A DNA stretch of 64,000 nucleotides from Cryobacterium sp. Y11 (GTDB taxonomy: Bacteria; Actinomycetota; Actinomycetes; Actinomycetales; Microbacteriaceae), in assembly GCF_002929535.1 (NCBI RefSeq), contig NZ_PJJO01000061.1, forward strand, positions 62,001-126,000. Reading direction: 5' to 3'. Below, piece after piece: positions 35,430 to 42,989 of this stretch (positions within the stretch are counted from its first letter, which is position 1; every line of letters begins with the position of its first letter). The notes under the pieces are model-generated. The model was not told where the DNA came from, made no database searches, and saw only the letters and a list, made by a program, of their open reading frames with translations. A program made the translations under genes and the position numbers.

Positions 35430-35700
35430 CGTTGGTTTTGGGGGTCGGGCTTCTCACGAGGTCCGACTTCCGCATTAGGTTGGGTCTCCGCGAGGGGATC
35501 CGACCACGGCATTGGGTCGGCTCTTCGCAAATTTCTTCCCGAAAAGGAAAGAGCGGGGACCCCTACCCCGATTCCCTGCTGTGCATATTAACTGCGGGGG
35601 GAATTTGCTGCGACCCTCAGCTGGTAGGCAGCATCCGTTTAATACGGTGAAAAGTACAGAAGAACCGGGCGCTTCGGCGCCCGCTAACAAGGAGTAAGTC
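35430..35700 (+). other. structured infB-rbfA intergenic region
   Basis: 271 bp with several potential stems: GGTTGGGT pairing with ATCCGACC (about 35477-35504), a long-range GGGTC..CTCTT against AAGAG..GACCC (about 35516-35560), and a UUCG hairpin at its 3' end. It may hold a terminator for infB plus the rbfA leader, or a small RNA. No convincing ORF and no tRNA. Confidence 0.4.
35666..35683 (+). promoter_or_regulatory. UUCG tetraloop hairpin just upstream of the rbfA ribosome-binding site
   Basis: CGGGCGC TTCG GCGCCCG is a perfect 7-bp stem with the very stable UUCG loop. It ends 5 nt before the AAGGAG Shine-Dalgarno sequence (35689-35694). Without a following U tract it is more likely a leader structure than a terminator. 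Confidence 0.5.
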
Positions 35701-36243
35701 ATGGCAGATCCGGAACGCGCCAGAAAGATGGCGGACCGCATTAAGGTCATCATTGCCAAGCGGCTGGAACGCGGTCTGCGCGATCCGAGGCTAGGGTTCG
35801 TGACGATCACCGATGTGAAGGTCACCGGGGATCTGCAGCACGCCTCGGTGTTCTACACGGTTTACGGCTCGATCGAGGAGCGTACCGATAGCGCAGCAGC
35901 GCTCAAGGCTGCAACCGGGCTGATGCGCAGCGAGGTCGGCAAGAACATCACGGCGCGGCTCACCCCGTCGATCGAGTTCATCGCCGACGGTATCCCGGAG
36001 AACGCAGCGCTGATCGACGACCTGCTGCGCGAGGCACACGACCGCGACACCGCGACCGAAGACAATAAGGGCACGGCAACCTACGCCGGCGACGCCGACC
36101 CGTACAAGAAGCCGCGCGATTACAACCTCGAAGACGACGATTCCGACGACGCCGACGATTCAACCGAGGCCGACGATTCGACTGACTCGGACGATTCCGA
36201 CGAACTCGATAATCCCGACCACGAGAGCACCGCCAAGCACTAG
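35701..36243 (+). CDS. rbfA: 30S ribosome-binding factor A
   Basis: 180 residues; KH-like 30S maturation factor. The conserved start ADPERARKMADRIKVIIAKRLERGLRDPRLGFVTITDVKVT and the SxLRxELGK-equivalent LMRSEVGKNITARLTPSIEF are present. The last ~45 residues are a strongly acidic Asp/Ser tail (DSDDADDSTEADDSTDSDDSD) longer than in most homologues. SD AAGGAG lies 6 nt before ATG. Confidence 0.93.
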   Translation: MADPERARKMADRIKVIIAKRLERGLRDPRLGFVTITDVKVTGDLQHASVFYTVYGSIEERTDSAAALKAATGLMRSEVGKNITARLTPSIEFIADGIPENAALIDDLLREAHDRDTATEDNKGTATYAGDADPYKKPRDYNLEDDDSDDADDSTEADDSTDSDDSDELDNPDHESTAKH

Positions 36244-36294
36244 AACCACCTTCGACCGGGCCCGGGCTCGGAAACTGTGCCCACGATCTATCAG

Positions 36295-36318
36295 GGGCCC
36301 GCTTTCCGGCACGGGCCC
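36295..36318. terminator. hairpin between convergent rbfA and dfrA
   Basis: GGGCCCG (36295-36301) pairs with CGGGCCC (36312-36318), 10-nt loop, between two convergent genes. No U tract. Bidirectional terminator is likely. Confidence 0.45.
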
Positions 36319-36339
36319 GTTCGGTTTAAGGCGGCGGGT

Positions 36340-36879
36340 TTACGGTGCTGGTGCTGGTGGTGCGGCAGCGTGCGGCGAGCGGATGCCGACGGCCAGCTGG
36401 TAGCGCACGAAACGGTACTGCAGGGCGGTGCTGGAGCGGAGCCATCCGCTGGTTGGGTCGGTGTCAACGCGGGCCCAGTCGGCGGTGATGACGGGCGCGA
36501 GCGTGTCACCGACTATCTCGGCGTCGATCTCGGTCACCTCAAGGGTGGCCGCGAAGGGCAGCGCGAGGCGAAAGATCTCGGCACCGCCGATCACCCACAG
36601 GGGTCCTGTCGTGAGTGCGCGTGCATCGCCGAGACTGTGCACAGCGGATGCCCCGCGCGCGGCCCAGGCCGGTTGGCGCGTAATCACGATGTTGTGTCGC
36701 CCCGGCAGCGGACGAAAGCGCTCGGGCAGAGCGTCCCAGGTGCGCCGGCCCATGATGACGACGCCCCCCTGGGTGACGGCACGAAAATGTGCCAGGTCCT
36801 CGGGAAGGTGCCAGGGTAGGCCGCCGTCGGTTCCGATCACGCCGCCGCGGCTCTGCGCCCAGATTAGTCCGATGCTCAT
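36340..36879 (-). CDS. dfrA: dihydrofolate reductase
   Basis: 179 residues; NADPH-dependent reduction of dihydrofolate. The N-terminus IGLIWAQSRGGVIGTDGGLPWHLPEDLAHF contains the catalytic Asp-equivalent region (LPEDL), followed by VIMGRRTWDALPE and the VIGGAEIF block. ATG 36879 overlaps the stop of the upstream mutY (ATGA); the frame stays open far upstream but through mutY coding sequence. A C-terminal Ala/Pro tail (SPHAAAPPAPAP) extends past the fold. thyA is not nearby. Confidence 0.93.
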   Translation of the reverse strand: MSIGLIWAQSRGGVIGTDGGLPWHLPEDLAHFRAVTQGGVVIMGRRTWDALPERFRPLPGRHNIVITRQPAWAARGASAVHSLGDARALTTGPLWVIGGAEIFRLALPFAATLEVTEIDAEIVGDTLAPVITADWARVDTDPTSGWLRSSTALQYRFVRYQLAVGIRSPHAAAPPAPAP

Positions 36880-37781
36880 GACGATCCGTCCGGGAGGGTG
36901 TAGCCGATGGGCGACCCGATGGCCAGACCGTCGCTGACTAGACTGGCGAGCGCGCGCTGCAATTGCGCCGAATCGGGCCAGAGCGAGGCGATCTCGGCAT
37001 CCGTCACGGCGCGGTGGGTGGAGCGCAACTCGGCCATGATCAGGCCGCGTACCTGCCGGTCGCTGCCCTCGAACTTCTTCTGCACGGTTTTGCGCGTGCC
37101 GGTGTACTCGGGGTAGTCCGCGGCGCGCCAGGCGCACGTATTCTGAATCGGGCATATATCGCAGTGCGGGCTGCGGCTCGTGCAGACGACGGCGCCAAGC
37201 TCCATGATGGCAGCATTGAACAAAGCAGCTTCGTGCACGCTCTCCGGCAGCAGCTCACCCATCGCGTCCAGGTCACGTGCTCGACTGGGCGGCAGCGGTT
37301 CGCCGGCGCCGGTGATCGCGCGAGCAATCACCCGGCGCGTGTTGGTGTCGACGACCGGATGCCGGTGGCCATATGCGAACGCGGCCACCGCCCGCGCCGT
37401 GTAGTCGCCGATCCCGGTCAAGGCCAGCAGGTCGTCGATGTCAGATGGTACGACTCCGTTGTGAAGCTCGGTGATTTGCACGGCGGCCGCGTGCAACCAG
37501 AGCGCGCGCCTCGGGTACCCAAGACTCGCCCAGGCTCGCACGGCCTCGCTCGGCGGCACCGCGGCGAGGTCGGCCGCCGTCGGCCAGCGCGCTAGCCACT
37601 CCTCGAGCCGGGGAATGACCCGGCTCACCGGCGTCTGCTGCAGCATAAATTCGCTCACCAGAATGCCCCAGGCGCCGAATCCTTCTCGGCGCCAGGGTAG
37701 GTCCCTGGCGTTGGCGAGAAACCAGGCGTTGAGTGCGCCGCTGACACCGGCGGCCGTTCGATTCGAGGGTGCAACGTTCAT
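36876..37781 (-). CDS. mutY: A/G-specific adenine glycosylase
   Basis: 301 residues; base-excision repair of A opposite 8-oxoG. Helix-hairpin-helix LALTGIGDYTARAVAAFA near residue 115, catalytic Asp in PVVDTNTRRVI near 138, and the 4Fe-4S loop CTSRSPHCDICPIQNTC (C-x6-C-x2-C-x5-C) near 200. It lacks the C-terminal Nudix-like domain of E. coli MutY, as is common in actinobacteria. A TAGATT box ends 7 nt before the ATG on the minus strand. Confidence 0.94.
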   Translation of the reverse strand: MNVAPSNRTAAGVSGALNAWFLANARDLPWRREGFGAWGILVSEFMLQQTPVSRVIPRLEEWLARWPTAADLAAVPPSEAVRAWASLGYPRRALWLHAAAVQITELHNGVVPSDIDDLLALTGIGDYTARAVAAFAYGHRHPVVDTNTRRVIARAITGAGEPLPPSRARDLDAMGELLPESVHEAALFNAAIMELGAVVCTSRSPHCDICPIQNTCAWRAADYPEYTGTRKTVQKKFEGSDRQVRGLIMAELRSTHRAVTDAEIASLWPDSAQLQRALASLVSDGLAIGSPIGYTLPDGSS

Positions 37782-37788
37782 TCGTTCT

Positions 37789-37798
37789 AATCTAGGCT
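37789..37798. promoter_or_regulatory. overlapping divergent -10 boxes for mutY and the kinase-like gene
   Basis: On the minus strand TAGATT (37789-37794) ends 7 nt before the mutY ATG. On the plus strand TAGGCT (37793-37798) ends 6 nt before ATG 37805. The two boxes share two bases, so the polymerase could occupy only one direction at a time. Confidence 0.5.
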
Positions 37799-37804
37799 CG
37801 AATC

Positions 37805-38425
37805 ATGAAGCTCGTTTCCACGCCCCGCATCGATTTTCTTCGCGCCCTCGCCGCCGAAATTGTGCACAACTACGGCCGCGGTCGCACAATCATTGCCATC
37901 GATGGAACGGATGCGTCCGGTCGCGTTGCGTTCGCCGATGACCTCGCCGCCGTGTTGCGCGAACAAGACAGGCACCTGTTTCGGGCCAGCCTGCGCAATT
38001 TTCAGCTCTCACGCGCCGCGCAGCAACTGCTCGCGTCCGAGACGTCCGAGACACCCGCTTCACCCGAGCGGCTGTACCGGGTCGGCTACGACTACTCCGC
38101 CCTGCGCCGTGTGCTGGTCGAGCCCTTTCGCATGGGCGGCAGCATCGGATTCGTGACCGAGCACTTCGACCCAGACCGCGACGCCTGGATCGAACCGACC
38201 TGGCAGACCGCGCCGGCCGACGCCACCCTCATTATTGACGGCAATTACATCAATCGGCCGGAACTCCACGGACTGTGGCTGTACAGCGTGCTGCTCGAGA
38301 GCGAACCCGAGAGCGAACCAGACCGGCTCTACCTCGCCGAGACGAATCCGCGGGATGTCGTCTCCGCGGTCATCGACAACACGCAGGCCGGGGCTCCGCG
38401 GCGGGTGCTAACCGACCGGTGCTGA
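37805..38425 (+). CDS. uridine kinase-like P-loop protein with degenerate Walker A
   Basis: 206 residues. The fold resembles uridine kinase-like proteins: IIAIDGTDASGRVAFADDLA occupies the P-loop position, but the expected GKT/GKS is GRV, so the invariant Lys is Arg. YDYSALRRVLVEP and IIDGNYINRPELHGLW (a Walker B/lid region) support the family. ATP-dependent activity is doubtful. A short in-gene duplication encodes ESEPESEP near residue 163. Leaderless start by context. Divergent from mutY with 23 bp between start codons. Confidence 0.65.
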   Translation: MKLVSTPRIDFLRALAAEIVHNYGRGRTIIAIDGTDASGRVAFADDLAAVLREQDRHLFRASLRNFQLSRAAQQLLASETSETPASPERLYRVGYDYSALRRVLVEPFRMGGSIGFVTEHFDPDRDAWIEPTWQTAPADATLIIDGNYINRPELHGLWLYSVLLESEPESEPDRLYLAETNPRDVVSAVIDNTQAGAPRRVLTDRC

Positions 38426-38458
38426 GTATTCGTTGTGTCGGGCAGTCGGCTGAACGAC

Positions 38459-39469
38459 TTAGCGGCTGCCGGCGAGGGCATCGAACCGCGCCACCACCTC
38501 GGCCGGGGTCAGAAAAGAACGGGTGACTTCAATCTCGTGCACCAGCTCGGTCAGCAGCGCGTTGACCGGCGCCGACATGCCGGCCCGCGCGGCCTCGCGC
38601 ACGACCACGCCGTTGAGGTGGTCGATTTCGGTCGGTTGCGCGCGCTTGATGCTCTGCAAGGTCGAGCCTAGGTTGGCCACCGGCCCCATCTTCACTCCCA
38701 TTCGAAGCGGCAACGTCTGACCAAGGGTCACCGGCAACCGTGCGAAAAGACCCAGGCTGCGATCGCTCAGCGATTGCAAAGGTGCGAAGGTGACGTTGCG
38801 GGCCTGACCCACCTGTACCGTTTCCTGCATGCTCTCGGTCAAAATTCGCCGTAACGGTGCCTCCTTGATGACGGCTTGAACGCTGAGGCCGGTGATCGCC
38901 GGTAGGGCATTGAGCATATTGATGACAAGTTTGGTCCACTGCGCGCCGGCAAAATTGTCGGCGGCGATCGTGGGGAACGCAGCGTCAAGCACGGCTTGCC
39001 AGCGCCGGGTGGCAGCATCCGCGCCGCCGTCGCCGCGACCGAGGTAACTCGAAGCTGCGGTCGTGACTCGCACCCTCCCCGGACCGATGTAATGGGCTGC
39101 GATGAGGGTAAGGAGACCGAAACATTCCGACTGGGGCAGTAGCTCCCGAGCGATCGTGACACCGTCGAGACCGTTCTGCACGACGATCACCGGTGACCCG
39201 TCGAGAATGTCCGCATTCTCGGCAATGGCGGCCGCGGCGTCATGGGCCTTGGTGCAGACGAGCGTCAAATCCGGAATTTCGGTCAAAATTTCACGCACCG
39301 GCACGCGGCATTGCGCATCACCGTAGCCTCCGGTGAGTCGGATTCCGTTTTCTCGAATGAGCGACCGGGCCACCTCGCGGGCAGTGATCGTGAGATCGTG
39401 CCCAGCCTGGGCGAGCAGGGTCGCGAATGCGCCCCCCAGGGCGCCAGCTCCGATCACAGCAATTTGCAT
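38459..39469 (-). CDS. panE: ketopantoate reductase family protein
   Basis: 336 residues. NADP-binding start MQIAVIGAGALGGAFATLLAQAGHDL, the KAHD segment near residue 74 (catalytic Lys region), VVQNGLDG near 97 and the C-terminal domain Lys/Asn in AQWTKLVINMLNALPAI near 180. Reduces 2-dehydropantoate to pantoate for CoA synthesis if orthologous; paralogues with other substrates exist. A TAGGCT box ends 6 nt before the ATG. Confidence 0.85.
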   Translation of the reverse strand: MQIAVIGAGALGGAFATLLAQAGHDLTITAREVARSLIRENGIRLTGGYGDAQCRVPVREILTEIPDLTLVCTKAHDAAAAIAENADILDGSPVIVVQNGLDGVTIARELLPQSECFGLLTLIAAHYIGPGRVRVTTAASSYLGRGDGGADAATRRWQAVLDAAFPTIAADNFAGAQWTKLVINMLNALPAITGLSVQAVIKEAPLRRILTESMQETVQVGQARNVTFAPLQSLSDRSLGLFARLPVTLGQTLPLRMGVKMGPVANLGSTLQSIKRAQPTEIDHLNGVVVREAARAGMSAPVNALLTELVHEIEVTRSFLTPAEVVARFDALAGSR

Positions 39470-39475
39470 GACCCC

Positions 39476-39481
39476 AGCCTA
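39476..39481 (-). promoter_or_regulatory. -10 box (TAGGCT) for leaderless panE-like gene
   Basis: Ends 6 nt before the ATG at 39469 on the minus strand; no ribosome-binding site. Confidence 0.5.
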
Positions 39482-39515
39482 GATTGCCTGTGCCACTGGC
39501 GAGGTCCAACGCTGA

Positions 39516-39521
39516 TACCCT
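39516..39521 (+). promoter_or_regulatory. -10 box (TACCCT) for leaderless truB
   Basis: Ends 6 nt before GTG 39528. An AGGGAG element abuts the GTG and is too close to serve as a ribosome-binding site. Confidence 0.45.
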
Positions 39522-39527
39522 CAGGGA

Positions 39528-40451
39528 GTGACCAGCGGCCTTCTACTCATTGACAAGGCCCAAGGTTGGACCAGCCATGACGTCGTAGCCAGAACTCGCC
39601 GCCTCGCCGGCACCCGCAAGGTCGGCCACGCCGGCACCCTCGATCCGATGGCCACCGGCCTGCTGGTGCTCGGCGTCAACAGCTCGACCCGGCTGCTCAC
39701 CTACGTCGTCGGCCTCGATAAGGAATACCTCGCAACCATTCGCCTCGGTCAGTCCACCACGACCGATGACGCTGAGGGGGAGGAACTCACCCACGCCTCG
39801 GCCGGGCAGGTTGCCGCTATCGCTCCCGCCGCTGTGGCATCCGGCATCGAAGACCTTACCGGTGATATCAGCCAGCAACCGAGTGCCGTCAGTGCGATCA
39901 AAATCGACGGCCAACGTGCCTACGCCCGTGTGCGCGCCGGCGAAGATGTGCAGTTACCCTCCCGCCCGGTCACGGTCAGCGTGTTCGAACTGCTCGCGAG
40001 CACGGCGGGAGACGGTTTTCTCGACCTGGAGGTGCGCGTTGAATGTGCCTCTGGTACCTACATTCGGGCCCTGGCCCGCGATCTCGGTGTCGCCCTCGGC
40101 GTCGGCGGCCACCTCACGAGTCTGCGACGCACCCGCATCGGCCCGTTTCGCATCGAGAATGCCGCAACGCTCGAGCGGGTCGACGTCGACGCCAACCTCA
40201 TTTCACCAACGGATGCCGCCACCCGGCTGCTTCCCCGCCTCGATCTGTCCGCAGAGCAGGCGATCGATCTCGGGCACGGCAAACGCATCACGGTAGAGAA
40301 GGATGTCACCCGCATCGGACCCGTGGCCGCGATCGCCCCCGACGGCACCTTGATCGGGCTGGTGGAGTACCGCGGCAATCAAGCGAAGTCCCTGTTGAAC
40401 TTTCCGCCGGATGAGCCGGCAGCAGCCACCGAACCGAAACAGGCCTCATGA
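39528..40451 (+). CDS. truB: tRNA pseudouridine(55) synthase
   Basis: 307 residues; makes psi-55 in tRNA T-loops. SGLLLIDKAQGWTSHDVVARTRR at the start, then GHAGTLDPMATGLLVLGVN with the catalytic Asp near residue 39, YLATIRLGQSTTTDDAEGE, and GTYIRALARDLG near 178. The C-terminus has a short PUA-like part. GTG start; leaderless by context. First of a run truB - two membrane proteins - ribF, with overlaps at two of the three junctions. Confidence 0.95.
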   Translation: MTSGLLLIDKAQGWTSHDVVARTRRLAGTRKVGHAGTLDPMATGLLVLGVNSSTRLLTYVVGLDKEYLATIRLGQSTTTDDAEGEELTHASAGQVAAIAPAAVASGIEDLTGDISQQPSAVSAIKIDGQRAYARVRAGEDVQLPSRPVTVSVFELLASTAGDGFLDLEVRVECASGTYIRALARDLGVALGVGGHLTSLRRTRIGPFRIENAATLERVDVDANLISPTDAATRLLPRLDLSAEQAIDLGHGKRITVEKDVTRIGPVAAIAPDGTLIGLVEYRGNQAKSLLNFPPDEPAAATEPKQAS

Positions 40452-40816
40452 TCGAATGGTTCACTTGGCTGCAACTGGCCATTGCCGTGCCTGGCGGCGT
40501 GCTCTGCCTCATTCTCGGCCTGCTCGGTCGCAAACCCACCGACCTCACCATGGGCGCGCCCGCACTCGTTGAACTTTTGCTCATCGTGCAGCTCGCCGCC
40601 GCGATCGCGGCGCCCTGGGCCGGCAACGACGCCACCGGCAGCCTGCTTGAGTTCTACACGTACCTGGTCAGCGCCATTGCGCTGCCGGTCGCGGCCGGCT
40701 TTTGGGCGCTGGTGGAACGCAATCGGTGGAGCACCGTCATTCTCGGTGTCACCTGTCTGTCGGTGGCGGTCATGCTGTACCGCATGAACCAGATCTGGAA
40801 CGTGCAGGGTCGCTGA
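40448..40816 (+). CDS. small membrane protein (hypothetical)
   Basis: 122 residues with four predicted membrane segments (WLQLAIAVPGGVLCLILGLL, LVELLLIVQLAAAIAAPW, YLVSAIALPVAAGFWALVE, WSTVILGVTCLSVAVMLY). ATG overlaps the truB stop (ATGA). The same kind of gene occurs between truB and ribF in related actinobacteria by memory. Function unknown. Confidence 0.75.
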   Translation: MIEWFTWLQLAIAVPGGVLCLILGLLGRKPTDLTMGAPALVELLLIVQLAAAIAAPWAGNDATGSLLEFYTYLVSAIALPVAAGFWALVERNRWSTVILGVTCLSVAVMLYRMNQIWNVQGR

Positions 40817-40894
40817 CTCGGTTCTAGCTGTGCGACGGATGCTGCAATAATTAACGAGCAATGATGACGAGTGAGCTATGACGACGACAGAGCG

Positions 40895-41338
40895 ATGACA
40901 GAATCCCAGACCGAGACACCAACTCCCTCCAGCCGGGTGAGCGGCATCGGTCGACTCCTCATCGCCGTCTATGGTGTGCTGGCTCTGGCCGCCACCGGTC
41001 GCTCCTTCGTACAGATTGCTTCCGAGTTCGATGATGCACCGCTGGCCTACTCGTTGTCGGCCCTCGCCGCCGTCGTCTACATTGTTGCGACGCTTGCCCT
41101 GATCAAGCGCAACACCCTCTGGTATCGCATCGCCTGGGCCACGATTGGATTTGAACTGCTCGGCGTTTTGGTCGTCGGCACTCTGAGCCTCGTCGACCCA
41201 GCCCTGTTTCAACACAAAACCGTCTGGTCGGTTTACGGTCAGGGCTACGGATTCGTTCCGCTCGTGCTGCCGCTACTCGGCATGTGGTGGCTGATGCGCC
41301 ATCCTGTTGCCCGCGCCGCGCTCGTGAGCCGCGCATGA
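40895..41338 (+). CDS. small membrane protein (hypothetical)
   Basis: 147 residues from ATG 40895 (a GTG at 40871 would add eight residues). Four membrane segments (about 17-36, 46-66, 76-95, 116-132). The stop overlaps the ribF ATG (ATGA). No Shine-Dalgarno sequence precedes either start; instead two 6-codon ORFs (ATG 40861 to TGA 40881, and ATG 40878 to TGA 40898) lead into ATG 40895 through successive ATGA overlaps. Function unknown. Confidence 0.7.
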   Translation: MTESQTETPTPSSRVSGIGRLLIAVYGVLALAATGRSFVQIASEFDDAPLAYSLSALAAVVYIVATLALIKRNTLWYRIAWATIGFELLGVLVVGTLSLVDPALFQHKTVWSVYGQGYGFVPLVLPLLGMWWLMRHPVARAALVSRA

Positions 41339-42309
41339 AGACCTTCTACGGAGTTGAAGCCGTGCCGCGCGACTGGCCGGCATCGGCCGTGAGCATCGGC
41401 AAGTTCGACGGGGTTCATGCCGGGCACCGGGCCGTGATCGCCGAATTGCAGGGCCTAGCCGAGAAGGAATCACTGGCGGCCGTCGTCGTGACCTTTGACC
41501 GGCATCCGCTCGCTCTGCTCTCGCCAGAGAACTGCCCGAGCACGCTGGTCGGCGCGGAGCAGAAGCTCGACCTGATCGCCGAGACCGGTGTCGATGCCAC
41601 CTTGCTGCTGAAGTTCGACCGTGCCCTGTCGAACCTGCCGCCGCGTGAATTTATTGAGCGCATTCTGGTCAAGGCCCTGCACTCGCGCTTTGTGCTGGTT
41701 GGGCGAGACTTTCGGTTCGGGTTCAAGGGGGCAGGAGACGTTGCACTGCTCCGCGAGCTCGGCGCCGAATTTGGCTACGAGGTGCGCATGATCGATGACG
41801 TCAAACCAGACGGTGAACGCCGCGTGTCATCGACCTGGATTCGCGAACTGCTCGGTCTCGGCGACGTCAGTGCTGCCGGCCATCTGCTCGGACACTTGCC
41901 AACCGTTCGGGGCCTTGTCGTGCACGGCGCAGCGCGCGGCCGCGAATTGGGATTTCCCACGGCGAACCTCTCTGCCGATTCCGACGGGCTCATTCCCGCC
42001 GATGGCGTTTACGCCGGCTGGTTGACGGATGCCGGAACTCGCTACCCGGCGGCCATCTCGGTCGGTAACAACCCCACCTTCGATGGTGTCGCGCAGAAGC
42101 AGGTGGAGGCGTATGTGCTCGACGAGACCGATCTTGACCTCTACGATCGCGTCGTTGACGTGTCGTTCGTCGAGCGGATTCGCGGGATGGTCGCCTATGC
42201 GGGGATTGATCCGCTGATCGAGCAGATTCGTGATGACGTTGCGCGGGTCCGTCCGATCCTGGGCCAGACGGTACCACTGCGTCCCGGTACGCTTGCCCCA
42301 GGCGCATAA
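41335..42309 (+). CDS. ribF: bifunctional riboflavin kinase/FAD synthetase
   Basis: 324 residues; phosphorylates riboflavin to FMN and adenylates FMN to FAD. The N-terminal nucleotidyltransferase domain has SIGKFDGVHAGHRAVI near residue 18 (HxGH-like) and FVLVGRDFRFGFKGAGD near 120. The C-terminal kinase domain has GRELGFPTANL near residue 202 and NNPTFDG near 245. The ATG overlaps the upstream stop. The frame is open further upstream but lies within the membrane-protein gene. Confidence 0.95.
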   Translation: MKTFYGVEAVPRDWPASAVSIGKFDGVHAGHRAVIAELQGLAEKESLAAVVVTFDRHPLALLSPENCPSTLVGAEQKLDLIAETGVDATLLLKFDRALSNLPPREFIERILVKALHSRFVLVGRDFRFGFKGAGDVALLRELGAEFGYEVRMIDDVKPDGERRVSSTWIRELLGLGDVSAAGHLLGHLPTVRGLVVHGAARGRELGFPTANLSADSDGLIPADGVYAGWLTDAGTRYPAAISVGNNPTFDGVAQKQVEAYVLDETDLDLYDRVVDVSFVERIRGMVAYAGIDPLIEQIRDDVARVRPILGQTVPLRPGTLAPGA

Positions 42310-42322
42310 TCCGGGGGGTACC

Positions 42323-42970
42323 ATGCCACAACAAGCACGAGCGATAGCAACGCGCGCGGCGATTATTCGCGGTGCGTCGCAAGCATTTGAACAGCGCGGC
42401 TATGGGAGCACCTCGCTGGCTCAGGTCAGCAATGCCGCGGGTGTCACGAAGGGCGCCCTGTACTTTCACTTTGACTCCAAAGAAGCCCTTGCCGTAGCCA
42501 TTATCCGGGCTCAGCACGAGGCATCGGCGGCGGCCGGTCAGAAACTTCTCGATGACAATCATCCTGGCTTGCACGCTCTCGTGTCGATGTCCTATGAGCT
42601 TGCCAGGCAGCTGCGCGACGACCTCGTCGTGAGCGCCGGTGTTCGACTCACGATTGAAGCGGCTAATTTTTCTACCCCGGTGGCTGGTCCCTACCTCGAC
42701 TGGATGGGCGCCTGTGAGGAATTCCTTCGCCGCGGGATAGTCTCCGGCGACATTAACCCCGAGCTTGACGTGTGCGCGGCCGCCCATTTTTGTACCTCGG
42801 CCTTTACCGGGGTGCAGGTCGTTTCCGACGTGCTGACCAAGCGGGCAGATATCGACCAGCGTCTGACCGAAATGTGGGCCATTCTGCTGCCGGGCATCGT
42901 CGCTCCTGGTCGCTGGGACGACCTGAAAGACCTGCCAGCGCGCATCCTGCGGGAGCGTGCTGGGCTGTAG
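42323..42970 (+). CDS. TetR-family regulator, gamma-butyrolactone-receptor-like
   Basis: 215 residues from ATG 42323 (GGGGGG 5 nt upstream). The HTH region ATRAAIIRGASQAFEQRGYGSTSLAQVSNAAGVTKGALYFHFDSKEALA closely follows the ArpA/ScbR autoregulator-receptor pattern, more than generic TetR proteins. The ligand domain (about 60-210) has several Trp and aromatic residues (YLDWMGACEEFL, EMWAILLP). No butyrolactone synthase (AfsA-like) is in the window, so the ligand is unknown. The MFS gene 19 nt downstream may be its target. Confidence 0.8.
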   Translation: MPQQARAIATRAAIIRGASQAFEQRGYGSTSLAQVSNAAGVTKGALYFHFDSKEALAVAIIRAQHEASAAAGQKLLDDNHPGLHALVSMSYELARQLRDDLVVSAGVRLTIEAANFSTPVAGPYLDWMGACEEFLRRGIVSGDINPELDVCAAAHFCTSAFTGVQVVSDVLTKRADIDQRLTEMWAILLPGIVAPGRWDDLKDLPARILRERAGL

Positions 42971-42977
42971 CGCCCTC

Positions 42978-42983
42978 TAAACT
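42978..42983 (+). promoter_or_regulatory. -10 box (TAAACT) for leaderless MFS gene
   Basis: Ends 6 nt before GTG 42990; no ribosome-binding site upstream of that GTG. Confidence 0.45.
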
Positions 42984-42989
42984 AACTCA

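Noticed and set aside
35432-35650. 72-codon ORF in the infB-rbfA gap
   Set aside because: No ribosome-binding site or domain, and it lies across predicted RNA stems.
36880-37155. N-terminal extension of dihydrofolate reductase
   Set aside because: It lies within mutY in another frame and has no similarity to DHFR; ATG 36879 gives the normal start.
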